Shown in pieces: positions 1 to 12,606 of a DNA stretch of 64,000 bases. Location: contig CM059625.1 in the NCBI GenBank assembly GCA_030435675.1, forward strand, positions 15,128,001 to 15,192,000, written 5' to 3'. This DNA is from Steinernema hermaphroditum (Eukaryota; Nematoda; Chromadorea; Rhabditida; Steinernematidae). Below the pieces are notes generated by a model. The model searched no databases and was not told where the DNA came from. It saw only the letters and a program-made list of their open reading frames with translations. The position numbers were made by a program, and so were the translations under genes. Numbering within the stretch: the first letter of the stretch is position 1; each line of letters starts with the position of its first letter.

Positions 1-436
1 ACTTCGTACGTATTCGGAACGAACACGTTGAACTCAGGCAGAACCATCAGCTCTCCCTTCTCGCTGTTGCAATAGTGAAGAATCTGCAAATAGGGCTCCG
101 GATCGTTGACGACACCCGGGATCCAGTCGAAGTCGTCGCCGCAGCCGTCTAATTGGAAGGTTCCGTCTTCGTTGGTGAACGAAACTCTGCAACATCGATT
201 TAGTTCGTCATAGACGGGCTGCTCGACGGCTGATACCCCATCAAATCGTCGGGATCAATTATCTTCATGAACGAAAAACTGTCCCTGTCGTAGACGCGAA
301 CTTCGACGTTCGTCTCCTTCGCCGAATCTTTGTTGCATTTCACTCGGCCATGAACCCACACGCATTTGTGTCCGGCTTCTGCCAGATGCAGAAATGAGAC
401 GATGACTAAGACAGAAGTGGCACAGATCTGTCTCAT
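1..436 (-). CDS. Transthyretin-like (TTL) family secreted protein, 3'-partial
   Basis: Two exons are visible: 237-436 (start ATG at 436) and 1-186, joined over a 50-nt intron with GT at 236 and a TGCAG acceptor. The product begins with a signal peptide (hydrophobic VLVIVSFLHLAEA) followed by a beta-sandwich of the nematode TTL type: CVWVHGRVKC strand, VRVYDRDS, DPDDLMG, then after the intron SFTNEDGTFQL, GCGDDFDWIPG and the conserved ILHYCN segment. These are family hallmarks; TTL proteins are extracellular and nematode-expanded, and some bind lipids or hydrophobic ligands or act in corpse recognition, but the ligand here is unknown. The C-terminus runs off the window start. A second TTL gene lies on the same strand 0.8 kb upstream, suggesting tandem duplication. 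Confidence 0.93.
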
Positions 437-1232
437 CCTGTAATTTCACGCATGTTCAGAATAATGTTTATTGATTACACGCACGATTCGTCCACTTTAC
501 ATCAGATGTACAAAAGTTAAATGCATTTTTCAACCCTTAACAAGCGACTAAGGCAGTAGCGGCACGATCGATGAGCGGAGAAACGGAGAGAACCTAAATC
601 ACGGCTTCGTTAGTCGAATGAAACATAATAATAACGAAAACAAAATGTGGGTTCCAGGTACGAGCGAGCGGGGAGAGGGGATTAATGGTCAATTGAAATA
701 CTGCGCGCAAACAGCGAGAACAGTGAGGATGTGTGTCGGAAACACTCTGACTATCGAATATGCGTGAGAAGGCGTTCGGTGCGCTGCGAAGCATAGGACA
801 AACTAATCTCGTAGAATCACACTTCTAACAAAGGGATGGTTGGCGGGGCTGGTGGCAGCAAAGAAGGTTTGCGTAGCGTGGCGCTGTTCGATGGTGGACG
901 GACACGAGCGACGGGGCACGGGAGGTCACCTCTGGGATAAACGCTAAGCGGCGCGCGACGATTAAGAACACGGAGGCTTCGCCACGGCGAAGCGCATCTG
1001 CCTGAGTAGCATGCGATCGTGTTTGTCCGACAAATTTTGCGCCTCATCCGCCCTAACGGCTGCTGAGTTCGTTCGTAGAAAGGTACGACGGGTGAATTCG
1101 CATTTGATGAGTGGCGAGCAAGGAGCACATTGATTAGTCATATCGTGAACCGGTTCTTCTCCCTCCCTCCGATCATCTCTCAGTTGTAAAAAATCGATAC
1201 ACATACTCAAATCTTCGAAATCCAAGAAGGCC
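437..1232. other. Intergenic interval between two TTL genes
   Basis: I see no supported exon. Several frames are open for about 60-100 codons on the minus strand, but they lack splice continuity with either TTL gene and show no family similarity. The interval should hold the 3'UTR of the gene at 1233-1714 and the promoter of the gene at 1-436. Confidence 0.5.
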
Positions 1233-1714
1233 TTAATCCAGCTCAATCGGGTGCTCGATGTGGTAGTCGTAGGTCTGAGGTGCAAACACCCGGAACGTCG
1301 GGTAGATGTACTTGTACTCGCCCCGGGGATTGTTGCAGTAGTGGAAGATTCGGATGTAGATCTCAGGAAGGTTCTTAAATCCCGGAATCCAATCAAAGTC
1401 ATCGGCACATCCTTCGACGTCGAAAATTCCGTCCTTGGTGGGAATGAACGCAAAACCGATTTTGTCGTCCTTGTCCAGAATGTCAAGGACGCGAATCTAA
1501 AATCGAATTTGAACGCCTGTGATCGAAAAGTTGAAAAAAGTACATTCTGTGGTCCATCTGCATCGAAGAGTTCGACAAGGGCGTCGACCACAAGGGATTG
1601 GTTCTTGTGGCAGATGACTCGTCCGGTGGCCCAAACGCATTCGGTCTTCGCTTCGACGAGCGAGAATCCCAGTAGCAAAAGAGCTAGTAGAAGAAAGGTA
1701 TTCAGCCAGTTCAT
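1233..1714 (-). CDS. Transthyretin-like (TTL) family secreted protein
   Basis: Complete two-exon gene: exon 1 1544-1714, exon 2 1233-1496, with a 47-nt intron (GTAC donor, TTTTAG acceptor) and a frame-perfect junction. Product 144 aa, within the usual TTL size. Residues 1-20 form a strong signal peptide (LLLALLLLGFSLVEA), followed by CVWATGRVIC, VELFDADG, VLDILDKDDKIG, GCADDFDWIPGF, the IRIFHYCNN signature and a C-terminal YDYHIEHPIELD. All four family cysteines are present. I chose the ATG at 1714 because it starts the signal peptide directly; an in-frame ATG 27 nt upstream would add nine residues with no signal character. The paralogue at 1-436 shares the exon structure. A secreted carrier-like role is inferred from the family. 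Confidence 0.93.
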
Positions 1715-3248
1715 ACCTGAAAATAAAGTACCATGTATCATAACGAGTGCCAGCCTGGACGACCGCGTCCTCGCAGGGGAATGAACTATGGGGTGATTTC
1801 AGTCTCTTAAAAGGAGTCAATTCCGAGTTGCGGCCCTTCATCCATGACTAAGTGGTGATGATTATTCAGTGAGTGGAGGAGTTGTGACTCATGAGACCGA
1901 AATCCGATCCATCGATCACGGCTCTATGGCACAGAGAACATAGCCCACATTGTCCACTATTATCTTTTCACTGGCATGTTCTCTTGATCTCATTAAGAGA
2001 TTAACCATGTCGCTTCTCAGATGATGCATAATCGCAAAAATGACTCATCCGGGACAGATCCGGTTTGAGTAATGATGCGTCAAATCCTACGTCGATCTCT
2101 GAATAAGCGATCGTTGCTCATTCGATACGCGATGATCCAGTCAAGTGGAGAACAGTGAGAATAGATGACTGTGATGTTTGGGGGATCCCACTTCACCATG
2201 ATCTGCATAAAATTCTGCTGAATCAAAAGACGAATGTTGTCTCTTGACTGATAAAGACCAATTTCGGCTTACTATGTTCATGTGTTTCGTGTGTGGCTTG
2301 GCAAATCGTCACTTGACCGCCACACTGAACTACATAGTACAAGTTCAACTAATATCAATCGCAGCCCTGATCGTTCACATCAGTTCTATAAAGCAGTATG
2401 TGGGCTCTCTTCCCTAGAGTGTAGTCTGCATTACGTAATGATATCTTTTGAATAGCATGTAGTTTGGTCGGAAAAAATGAAGTCACTATTTCCGTAGTTT
2501 GCTCAAATCCGAGCTTACTGATACCTACGACCCATCCCATTGAGGAAGAAGCAGCAAACTACATTATTTCGAGATAGGATGGACATATATAACAAATAGA
2601 ATGAAACACTCCTGGTCAGCGCGGAGTTGTTTTCCCTGCGCGTTTTCTGTAGGAATTTAAGGATATTCTCTTATAAGAACTCAATGACGTGACCCTCTTA
2701 GCTAGATTTGTACACCCTTATTTACACAACCCGACAGATTTTAAGCTCCACAACGAAAACCGCGGAAATAACAGAGGTCGCTTCAGCAATTTGTGGGCAC
2801 AAGTGACTTCGCAACGAACCGAACAGCTAAGATCCAATCGATTCTCGATCAAAAAGCTCCAGTGCAATTCATCAAAAACACAAAATAGCGGCCAGGTCGC
2901 CGTTCAGCGTTCGCCGGTCTAACATGCATCCATTGTGGCCAACGTTGACGTGTGTGGTCTCACCCGAACTTTGCCAGGACGCATCTTCGTTTTGTGCAAG
3001 TTTGCATTGCCGGCCTGTGCGCGAAGGTCACCTTTGCCCGCGTTACTGCGCTCACCTTCCGTGACAAACGTCGCTCCTATTCATCAGTTCAGCCTGTATT
3101 ACGTTCTCGACCATGCCTTCTCACGCGTTCTCCCCGGGTTGGCGGCCTTATCGCCATTGTGTTTTTATCGCCCAACCTCTGTTCAATTGCTGCATTGCAA
3201 ACCGAACATGTGTGAGCGGTGCACTGTTTGACCGAAACGCGCTTTCAG
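1715..3248. other. Intergenic / promoter and outron region
   Basis: No gene is supported. The stretch 2930-3240 is GC-richer and stop-poor in all three plus frames, so its open frames are not evidence of coding. It most likely contains promoter and outron sequence of the lyase gene starting at 3249. I see no RNA gene or repeat. Confidence 0.4.
3240..3248 (+). promoter_or_regulatory. Probable spliced-leader trans-splice acceptor
   Basis: The sequence CGCTTTCAG abuts the ATG at 3249 with no 5'UTR between them. TTTCAG is the consensus nematode 3' splice site, and no upstream donor with a matching coding exon was found, so an SL acceptor is the simplest reading. It also fixes the start codon. 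Confidence 0.6.
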
Positions 3249-6200
3249 ATGCTAATAATTCTATTCATCGCAGTTCTTCTTGTGATATTTTTGATCAAAT
3301 GGCTCGACATCGATTCCATTGAGACTCTTGAGAGGATTGTGCATTATGTGACACAGAGGAAAGAGCAGCACATCGTCTCCAATCTGTTTCAGGCAAGTTA
3401 CCATAACGTTATTATACGCATTCAGTCTGATTACCATCCATGTGTGCTGACAATAAGTGCTCTTAGAGCAACTTTTGTAAGGTGCACCTGTTAAGAAGCC
3501 TCACAAGAGACCCTTATGGTGGAGATTGCGTATCTCATACAACGCAAGGATACACTACAAAACACCACCGTTCTGTACCTTATTTGATCTTGTCGTCGTA
3601 GAGCTAAAGACGGTTGTAGTAATTTGTGTTCAATGCAGTGTAATTACAGGTCGAAGAGAAGTCCAAACGCCACGGAGGAGAGCTTGTGGCCAGCGTGCTT
3701 AAATCACACAATGTGCAAGAAATCTTCACGCTTTGCGGTGGCCATATCTCGCCAATCCTCGTGGCCAGCGAGAATCTTGGCATCAAAATCGTCGACACTC
3801 GACATGAAGTGAACGCTGTCTTCGCAGCCGATGCTGTGGCGCGTCTCCGTCAAGACATTGGTGTAGTTGCCGTCACAGCTGGACCCGGTTTAACCAACAC
3901 CATCACGGCCATCAAGAATGCTCAGATGGCGGAGTCGCCAATCCTTCTTATTGGAGGTGCTGCTCCTAGCTTGCTTAAGGACCGAGGTGCTCTTCAAGTA
4001 AGTGATCCATCCCGATAATATGGCATTGGTCGGCTGTTCGAAAACGAAATCGAAAAGGCAGACCAATATTGCTGAAACAGTTTTGGCTTGAAGTGATTTT
4101 TACACTCTTGGGAAAGGGAGACTCTCACAGCCATGGGGCTAACTTCTGCAAATGTTTTTCATGGCTTCTGTGACTAAAAAGCATTTTGAAAATATGTTGT
4201 GACTTTCAGGACATCGACCAAATGGTTCTTTTCCGACCTCTCTGCAAGTACACAGCTCGCGTCACCCGCCTCAGAGACATCGTTCCGACTCTTCGTGCCG
4301 CGATCCAAGCCGCCAAGAGCGGAACGCCAGGACCTGTTTTCGTCGAGTTCCCCGTTGACGTCCTGTACCCTTACGAAACAGTTATCAAAGAGTGCGGCTT
4401 CGCACCAAATCCTAAAGGAATAAAGGTGACTTACAGCGTTGCCTACAATAGCACAGCTTTATTTCCAGAAATTCGTCAATGCATACCTCATGTGTTACGT
4501 ATCTCGGCAGTTTGGTGGAGCCTGGAACAAACAAAACATCTCACCACTGGAAGTGAACACCCCTCTTCCCAAAGGTGACGAAATCGAGAAGTTGACGGAA
4601 TTGGTTCTTTCGGCGAAGAAGCCTCTGCTCCTCATGGGTTCGCAAGCTACGCTGGCTCCTGTGAAGGCCGATGAACTCAAAGCTGTCGTCGAAGTAGGTT
4701 TAAATGCCAGGATACAGTGAGATATGAGTACCTTAGAGCCTCGGAATCCCGACTTATCTCGGTGGAATGTGTCGTGGACTACTGGGCAGCAACAGTCCTA
4801 TTCAGATGAAGCAGAACCGCCGTGATGCGCTGAAAGAAGCCGATGTCGTCATCCTGGCTGGTGCCATTTGCGATTTCCGTCTATCCTACGGTCGCGTTTT
4901 GTCGCCTAAATCAAAGATCGTCTGCATTAACCGTAACAGAAGTCAGCTCACAAAGGTTCCTTTACACGCATTGGACATTTCGACCCGACTGTCATTTAGA
5001 ACGAAAAGATCTTCTGGAAAGCAACACAGTTCATTCAAGCCGACGTTGCTTCGACGATTAAGCAGCTAGACGACAAGTTGAAGTCTCTAGGAAAGAAGGT
5101 GTCTTGTGCTGAGTGGTTGGCACTGTTGACGGAACGGGAACAGGCCAAGGAAGCTTCAAATGCGAAGAAAATGGATCAGGTGCCGAAGGATGGAAACTTG
5201 AATCCTTTGAAGGTTCTCGCAGAAATGGACAAGGTAAGTCATATAAGAATAGAGCGGGTTGTGAATAACAGAACCCAAATTTGTGCCCATTTTACTCTGG
5301 TGACACGGACTTACCCATTTCTCTTTGAAATGAATTCAACATTTCGTCATGAATGCTTAATCTTAGGACTGTCTAGCCACTATTTTTGATGCATTAATTT
5401 TGCAGTCTAATGTTGCGGCGAATACTTAAAGCGTACCATTTGCATACTTTTCCGGAAACGATTAGAGATAATAGCTGCTTTAAGTGTTCGCAGATGCTTG
5501 GGGTCAAACTATATAGAGCTCATGCGAGATGACATGTCAAATTCGAGTTGCCCACCAAAACATCAAGATAACATGTTATGTGTTTGAACATCACTCTGTT
5601 CAAAGAACATCGAAGCAGCATATAGAGGGCAGAAACCTCAGAAATCTGATGAGTGGTCGTCGAAATCCGTCGAACTATACAGAACTGTATCGAAAGGTTT
5701 CGCTAAAGTGCCCTAGAACCGCATGACAGGATTACAATCTGTAAACAACGGATTTGACGTACGTCATAGAAAGATGCAAACACTCACATAGAAGATGATA
5801 GTCCATAAAATCTACTAATCTTATTTACCAATATGACACTAAATGCATCATTGCCTTTTCAGGTGCTTCCCGAAGACACCATCCTCGTAGCCGATGGAGG
5901 CGACTTCGTGGGCAGTGCCGCATATATTGTCCGACCTCGCGGCCCGCTTCAGTGGCTTGACCCAGGAGCCTTCGGAACCCTCGGTGTCGGCGGAGGTTTC
6001 GCACTCGGTGCCAAACTTGTGTACCCTGAACGGCCTGTGGTCATTATCTACGGTGACGGATCGTGTGGGTAAGCCAATAATCTCATCTACGCGTCTAAGA
6101 TATATTTATGTATTTAGTTATTCGATTATGGAGTATGATACGTTCGTTCGGCACAAGTTGCCGGTGATCTCCGTCATCGGCAACGACGCCTGCTGGTCGC

Positions 6201-6492
6201 AGATCGCGCGCGAACAGGTTCCGATGTTCAACTCCAGCGTCGCCGTCGACCTCGCCGTGAGTGCATATCAATCCCTCCCTCAGCGTCTGAATGCTGCCCT
6301 TTTCAGTATTCGAAATACCACGAGGTGGCGGAGGCACTGGGCGCCCGCGGCGTACTTCTCGACAAGTCCGGCGAAGCCACGTTGGGCGCGACCTTTTCCG
6401 AAGCGTTTGATCATGCACGAAACAAGGAGTCGACGGTGATCAACGTGATTATTGGAAAAACGGATTTCCGCGAGGGAAGTATTAGCGTCTAG
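3249..6492 (+). CDS. ILVBL-like thiamine-diphosphate enzyme (2-hydroxyacyl-CoA lyase 2 / acetolactate synthase-like)
   Basis: Nine exons with consistent phases: 3249-3392, 3650-3997, 4210-4425, 4469-4693, 4737-4955, 5000-5233, 5863-6068, 6118-6256, 6307-6492. Product about 638 aa, close to human ILVBL (632 aa). Residues 1-18 are a hydrophobic membrane anchor, as in the ER-located ILVBL. The PYR domain holds [14 protein letters not shown] with the ThDP-activating Glu at about 101 and [14 protein letters not shown]. The central domain includes [18 protein letters not shown]. The PP domain has the ThDP motif GDGSCG (about 526) and [13 protein letters not shown]. By family knowledge it cleaves 2-hydroxyacyl-CoAs in fatty-acid alpha-oxidation; branched-chain amino-acid synthesis is not expected in an animal. 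The first intron appears to use a GC donor (CAG|GCAAGT at 3393). Intron 4 is only 43 nt. Confidence 0.93.
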
Positions 6493-6647
6493 GTGGAAAG
6501 ACCAATTTCCGATGGCCGCAAAGATCACTGCTAGTTCTTGCCCACTGTCGTGCCTCGTTAGCCATCCGTCGGCCATCAGGTGCCCCGTTCTTATATCTGT
6601 GATAATTGTTCTTACACTGTAATTTTGTTGAGCCCAATTGATATTTT

Positions 6648-6806
6648 ATGAGAATTTACATCGCACTCCTCTGCATTGTTTACTACTGGTCATCATGTTT
6701 CGCGTGCCTCTCGAGCAGGAAGTCGCCAGACCTCATCCATGCTAATTATAAGGGACCCACAGACGGTCTGGAGGGCATTGGCTATGGACGCGGAGAACAC
6801 CTCTAG
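6648..6806 (+). CDS. Possible 52-aa secreted peptide, unrecognised
   Basis: A single short open frame starts 156 nt after the lyase stop codon. It reads as a good signal peptide (MRIYIALLCIVYYWSSCFA) followed by a short polar tail containing SRK, NYKGPTDGLEG and IGYGRGEHL. I do not recognise it. The layout resembles small neuropeptide-like or antimicrobial precursors, but there is no clear amidation-plus-dibasic site, and no SL acceptor is visible just upstream. It could be a chance frame within the lyase 3'UTR, or a downstream operon member. Confidence 0.35.
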   Translation: MRIYIALLCIVYYWSSCFACLSSRKSPDLIHANYKGPTDGLEGIGYGRGEHL

Positions 6807-8371
6807 GCGTTGCGAAGCCGACGCTTTCCGCGTGCCGAATTCGTCAAAAGATTGAATATGCAAATCTCGCGGAATCCGTTATATTGATTCGATGGCGGCC
6901 CGTGCGAGTCGGAATCGAACTTTGATTTCGGTCCATCCCATCCGTTAAGCCTTTCGTCGTCGTGTCGAACGTACGCAGTTCCGGTGGTGACTTTCGGTGC
7001 TCCACGTACTGCTCTTCCAGGACATCGCCGTTCCGTTCTCATCCCGACGGCATTCGTTTGTTCCTTTGCAAGACTATGAAATCGAATCAGAGATTTTGGT
7101 AAGCCCTTCTCAAAGAGTCTATCGTTTTTGAGGAATAAAAAATTTAGTAGGGGATTAACATACCGACTCGTTGACGTGTAGATGGAACCTGTTCTCTGTA
7201 CCAAAATCTCAAAATTTTCGTTTCTAAGTAGGTGTCAAAACAGAAATAGTGAGTGCCTGCACCTGATCTGCGATGTTGCTTGTTACCTTTTTTTTGCTTT
7301 CAGAAGAAGACCGTTGGTGATTTTTTCTTTTTAACATCATTTCCTTCCTGCCTGAGAATTCGCGAATCCACGAACTTTTGCTGCTAAAATAGCCCTTACA
7401 AAGTGATGCTTTTAAGTGATGTGACTTAGAAAATGTTTCAAAAGCACGATCGGAAGTGTTCTTAATTAACTGCTGAGTGGCTTGTCTATGAATATCAAAA
7501 GACATTAGCTGGAGACTAGTTAGCAGCTGCAATTTTACGAAAGTTAACGCCTGTATGCCAGCCAGGGAGCAACTCAAGTGCATTCATGAAATTACGAACA
7601 TATTGAGAAAAAGAATAGTTTATGTATCAGCCACACTAAGTGCGCTAAAAAACGGAGATCTTTGGTAGCTACACGGAAAAGAACTTCCTTGTTTGGACAA
7701 CGCCCCTGTGTTTTTTGTTTATATAATATTATCGGCCCTGTAGTATTGATTGATCTGCTCATTTATGAGGCTAAAATCGTTACTTTAAACGGAAACATGT
7801 CCATCAATAGCCGCTGCAATGCGTTGGTTCGAGTAACCAGGTAAAATATCTACTTTTCCTCATTGTCGATAGCTTGTTGGAAGAACAGATCAACGCTAAT
7901 ACTGTGGCTTAGTCACTCCAAGAGTGCAAGAGTCTAATTGGTGTCTGAAATATCAGCTGTTGCCCTCTCAACTCGCCCGGCTATTTATGCCTAGACCAAG
8001 CAGTTCCTGAACTTAAACATGCTCATCACTTGTGACTGAAATGTGGCACGTTCCACTGGCTTCAAGTCCGTTTTGGGTGTTAGTGCATCTTGCAATCAGC
8101 ATTTTCTTGATGCACAGCCTCAGCAATTGCACCATTTGGGTGAGCACTTTCTGGCCTGCACTGTCTTTACTTACACTTATGTTTATTTAATATTGTTATT
8201 TACCGACATGTCAGTCGGCGGCGCATCAAAACGGAAACTTTCTCGTGAGGGTATTTTCCTTGCCTCATTGAAGTGTTTTTTTTTCAATAAAATTAAGGAA
8301 ACTGGCGGTCTTTTTGTCCTGCATTAATCTTATAGCGTGTAATATCCTAGCTGTTCAACGACCCTCACATG
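6807..8371. other. Unassigned interval
   Basis: Between 6810 and 7200 the sequence is stop-poor on both strands. The longest frame (133 codons, minus, 6803-7204) has no recognisable domain, and its strand mate is open over the same stretch, so I do not call it. The rest (7200-8370) is AT-rich with no exon-like segment. Confidence 0.35.
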
Positions 8372-8443
8372 TCCGATGTGGTCTAGTGGTTAGGATTTGC
8401 GGCTCTCACCCGCAAGGCCCGGGTTCGATTCCCGGCATCGGAA
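8372..8443 (+). tRNA. tRNA-Glu (anticodon CTC)
   Basis: A 72-nt cloverleaf: acceptor stem TCCGATG pairs with CATCGGA, D-arm box GTGGTCTAGTGG, anticodon stem TGCGG/CCGCA with loop CTCTCAC giving anticodon CTC, T-arm with GGTTCGATTCC, discriminator A at 8443. A short T run (ATTTTT) follows about 5 nt downstream and can stop RNA polymerase III. No intron. Confidence 0.95.
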
Positions 8444-9742
8444 GAAATTTTTAACGCAGGCTGGCTTCTCACCCAACGCTTTGATCGTTGAGAAGTAATA
8501 AGAAAGCAATAATCATTTGTACGGCTTCTCACCTACTAACATTGTGCTATTAGCTAATGTTGAATGGTGTTTGGTGATTGCTTGCTTATCCATCTCTGAA
8601 CCTACAGTCTGTTGCTGAGCAATTCTGTCCTGAATGAGGCAACATTCTTAAGGAACTCGCTCAAAGTGCTATATCGTGCAACTGAAATCGAAAAAAATGT
8701 CTATTTTTTTTCTGTCGGACCCCGTTTTATTTGCCTTGAGAAACGAACAATTCGATTCAAAGTACATTCGACAAGCAATGATTTGTCTTATTCACAGCAT
8801 TTTCACTTCCCCGCCTAGGATCCCTTAAGAAACTTTAAATATTTGTTCGTTAGGTTTCATATGCACCTACGTCGTCCGCTAGCGCAAAGATCCATTCTAT
8901 TTTGGCTAGGCCCGAACCTTTAAAGAGCGTTGTGCTACGTTGAGCTGTTGTGCACCCCAAAGGAAACCTATTAAATACGCGGTCACAAAGAGCGTCTTGA
9001 GTGCACAATATTGCTGTCGCTCAATAGTTCCAAACAAACAAAGAATAGACGCACAAGTCGGAATTTTTCAACCCATCAGTGGAACGAATAGAGTCGATCA
9101 TCGGCCAAAGAAAGTTCCTATACGGCCAAGACATTATTGTGAGTATTTCCAACGCTAAAGATGTTAAAAAACTCGGTAATATTTCTCGCTACGTTGCTGT
9201 GACTGAATTTAGATGCTCGATGCTCAGAGGCATAAGTTTTCCGTCTTGTTAGGCAGTGCCGTCTGTAGTGTCCCTTTATGACCCACCCTGTATGCACAGC
9301 AGCACACTTACCCAGCCTGAAATTAATTGGCATGATGTTTGATGATATATGCACGAGTTGCAATATTTTCACAACAATCCCACAATTCTAATAAGCTCAG
9401 CCTACTCGTGCCTCATCACAACAGGGCTTATTAAGCCCTGGGCAGCGGGAAAACGTGCAGATTTATTTCCTCCACAATTGTCACCCGCGGCCCTCCCGCG
9501 CGATATCACTCCTCAAATCCACGTACACCCCTAAACAAGCTAGCCTAATTGAGGGTCCTATGTAAACAACGCAAGTTCAATTAGGCCGCGATGTCCTTTG
9601 CGTCGTTTGCATTTCTTCATTTCCGAAATAGATACACAGTCGTTCCCGTTTTAGACTGCTACTTTTTTTGCGGAATCTCATTTGGGGGAAGGGATTCGTA
9701 AAAGACGACGGCGTAATGTGTTGTTTTGTGTGTTTAGAATAA
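8444..9742. other. Intergenic region upstream of the GPCR gene
   Basis: No supported gene, repeat or RNA. Open frames of 60-85 codons on both strands lack splice partners or family features. It probably contains the promoter of the gene starting at 9743, whose ATG is preceded by a GTTTAG acceptor-like site at 9731-9737. Confidence 0.35.
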
Positions 9743-12606
9743 ATGTCGGAGCGATGTTTGTCGGAACGATCGTTGAGAATCTCATCGACGGAGTTGGATG
9801 AGATTCTTTTACGTGCCATCTTTCCCGTGCAGTTCTGCTTTGGGCTCCTTGGCAACTCGCTCAACTTATGGGTACTGTCGTCGGATGGAATGCGCAATCG
9901 AGCGAACGATTTGGTATGTGTCCTTTCTTGCATTCTTAGATAATGGAGGCAAAATGAGGGATAAATTAGTTTCGAAACTAGTTCCTTTGTAGATACATCC
10001 TCGGCAAAATTTAGAGCCCGATTGTTTCAAAATTATTGTGTAATACTAGAACGTTGGGGAACAACACAAATTGACAAACTAAAAAGAAGATGACAGATTC
10101 TCCAGATATCTCAATGATCTTTTGCAACCATCGACAAAGAAGGCATTTTGTATACAAAAACATCAATAGCCTTAACGTATTGTTCGAGGATTCCTCCTTT
10201 GGCCCTAATGAAGTTATGCAAAAGGACCAATTCTAAAAGTGCACAAAAGTGGTCGACATAGTCCTAGAGCTCTATTGCGAGTGCACTTTTCAAAACTGGG
10301 TTGATTGTTATGAGAGATTCTGAAAACATCAGATGGTCCCAGTAGTTCTGCGGGCGGAACCACACCAGTAGTATGCCGGTAAATATACGAAAGGCGAAAC
10401 GGCCTTTCGGATCGAGACACCGTGTACGTGGAGGCGCAAGACAGATGCCCACAGAGTCGCTTTTATTCGAGATTAACCCAGCGAACAAATGGACGTCCAA
10501 GACACTCATTGACATGGACCGGCTGCATCTGAATTGCTTGTGGATCGTTGTGAAACCTTTAACCTTTCATTTGCAATCAAGCTGTGCCGGGTCCGGGTCC
10601 CCTCTGAGTCCCTATTTTGCAGGGAGTCTGTAGCGTGCGGACAGAAAAACACACACATAAGCAAACGAATCCCTCTGTTCTCCGTTTATATATATACGTG
10701 ATTTTAGTTGGCAGCTGTGAGTCTCGCCGATCTGGCATTCCTGATACTCATGCTGCCGCACTCCCTGGCACTGTTCGACTCATTCGGCGGAAATTTCACA
10801 TTTCGCTACTTCTACTTTGTGTATAAGCAACAGCTCGCCGCTCTGGCGAATTGGGCATCTGCCGCCGCAATTTGGTATGTTTTTTGACATTTGAACTCTT
10901 TTGACGAACACTCTTTCAGGCTGGTGCTTGCTGTTAGTATTGAGCGGTTCCAGGTGATTCGTTCGCCCCTTCGATCTCGAATCTATTGGAAGAAATCTCA
11001 ACGAAGCTTACTCTTCATATTCATCGTTTCCGCCACGGGTGCGCTGAACATTTTGCTCGATAGAAAGAGAAACGGTCGCTTTTCAGGTTTGTTGACGATG
11101 TATCATCATTTCGAATACGACTGCCAATTGGCTTATTTCTGCAACAACACGCAAATCTACTTCTACTGCTTCTCTGCTGGTAAATCGTCGCATCCCGTAT
11201 CATGGGATCTCCGCAACGGGACAATAGAACCGTCGTCGTTTCGTCGTAATTACATTAGAATCAGCACCGTTTGCAACGCTGTGCTTGTCAGTTTTCAAAG
11301 TCACTTACTTCTGCCATGCTAAGCATTTAGGTCGTATTTGTTCCAATATTGGTCGTCATTATTTTGAATGCGCTCATGATTCGTCAGCTGCAATTGACCG
11401 ATCGACTTATCGCCTCCACAGAGAACTCCACTTGTCACGGAATGTTAACTAACCAACATGTAAGTTTCGCTTGTTTCGTGATGCTGTTGACCAAAAGTAG
11501 GACTTCCTTGATGATCTAGTGGTGGTTAAAATAAAACTGAGTCAGTGATTCGACAATGGTTTGCTTTGCAAATGGGTGATGCTCACTAATGATGGCAAAA
11601 AGTCGATAGCAGCCACATAGTGGCTTGTTATTAAAAAGCGCTGCTTATCTTTACGAGCTAAAAGGCATAGTGAACTTAAAGCTTATTTTAACAACTGTGA
11701 ACCAATGGATCTTAGAAGCGAAACTTTAGAAACAGTCATCTGAAGGGCAGTGCCTTGAGTTTATGTTGCCTTAAGCAGAATCTGGCGTAGGATGGTTCTT
11801 TTGCATGAACAATGCTTTCTAGACTTCGGGAGCGCAGATGTGCTAGCGAGATGAACATAAAAAAATTGAGAAATCATCAATATACCCATTGTCTTGACAC
11901 GTATCGCTTTGTTACGTAACCCTTTGAATGCGGTTGTGCATTCAGCCACATTAGATAATACTTGTGTCATAATCTGTCGTATTCAATAAGCCTATTTCAC
12001 GACCATCTAAACGAAACACATTTTTGTTGTAGCCATCAGCGAGGGCAAATCGAATTCCGACAACTGCTTTCTTCTCATTGCTATGTTTTCAGAAACAAAA
12101 GCGCCGTGTGACCATTACCGTAGTGGCCATAGCATCTTGTTTCGCACTAACACAAGGCCCGTCAGCGGTTATGTCGATCTGGGAACTTCTGATCGGCTAC
12201 GCAAACGACGACCACTTCTTATTTGCCATCATGAGCATAACGAATGGTCTTGTGATCACAGGAAAAACAGTCAACTTCGTGCTATTCTGTCTTAGTTCGG
12301 CTCACTTCAGACGGAAGTGTCTACACATATTCTTTAGAAAATTCCCTCAGGTAAGTCAGCTGTAGTTGGAAGTGCTCATACAAAGTGGTTGTCCAGCTTT
12401 CGCAGACATCGTTTGGACGTCGCCTAAGCTCCCGACCGAGCGAGCTGAACTTCCGCGGTTCAATGCAGTCGATACAGAGTAGAGGAGCTTCGCTGAATAG
12501 GGGCAACAGCAACAAGTCAGGTTCACTGCGGCCCGAAGGATCTCACAAAAAGAAGTTCTTCACGCAGCTGCAGCCGTTGAAAGAAACATCGTCTTGCTCA
12601 ATGTAG
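9743..12606 (+). CDS. Rhodopsin-family (class A) GPCR, probable peptide-type receptor
   Basis: Six exons with matching phases: 9743-9913, 10708-10874, 10920-11286, 11331-11459, 12093-12350, 12406-12606; about 430 aa. The order of segments is typical: TM1 with [12 protein letters not shown], loop [10 protein letters not shown]2 [18 protein letters not shown]3 ending [10 protein letters not shown] (ERF where DRY is usual), TM4, ECL2 with [13 protein letters not shown]5 [17 protein letters not shown], basic loop [13 protein letters not shown] into TM6, TM7 [13 protein letters not shown] (NFVLF in place of NPxxY), then HFRRKC and a Ser-rich basic tail. The ligand cannot be read; nematode relatives are mostly neuropeptide receptors. 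A 48-nt segment at 11180-11227 has GT-AG ends and an in-frame, stop-free length, so it may be an optional intron in ECL2. A TTTAG site just before the ATG may be an SL acceptor. Confidence 0.88.

Noticed and set aside
6803..7204. 133-codon minus-strand frame
   Set aside because: The opposite strand is equally open, no domain is recognisable, and no splice partners fit.
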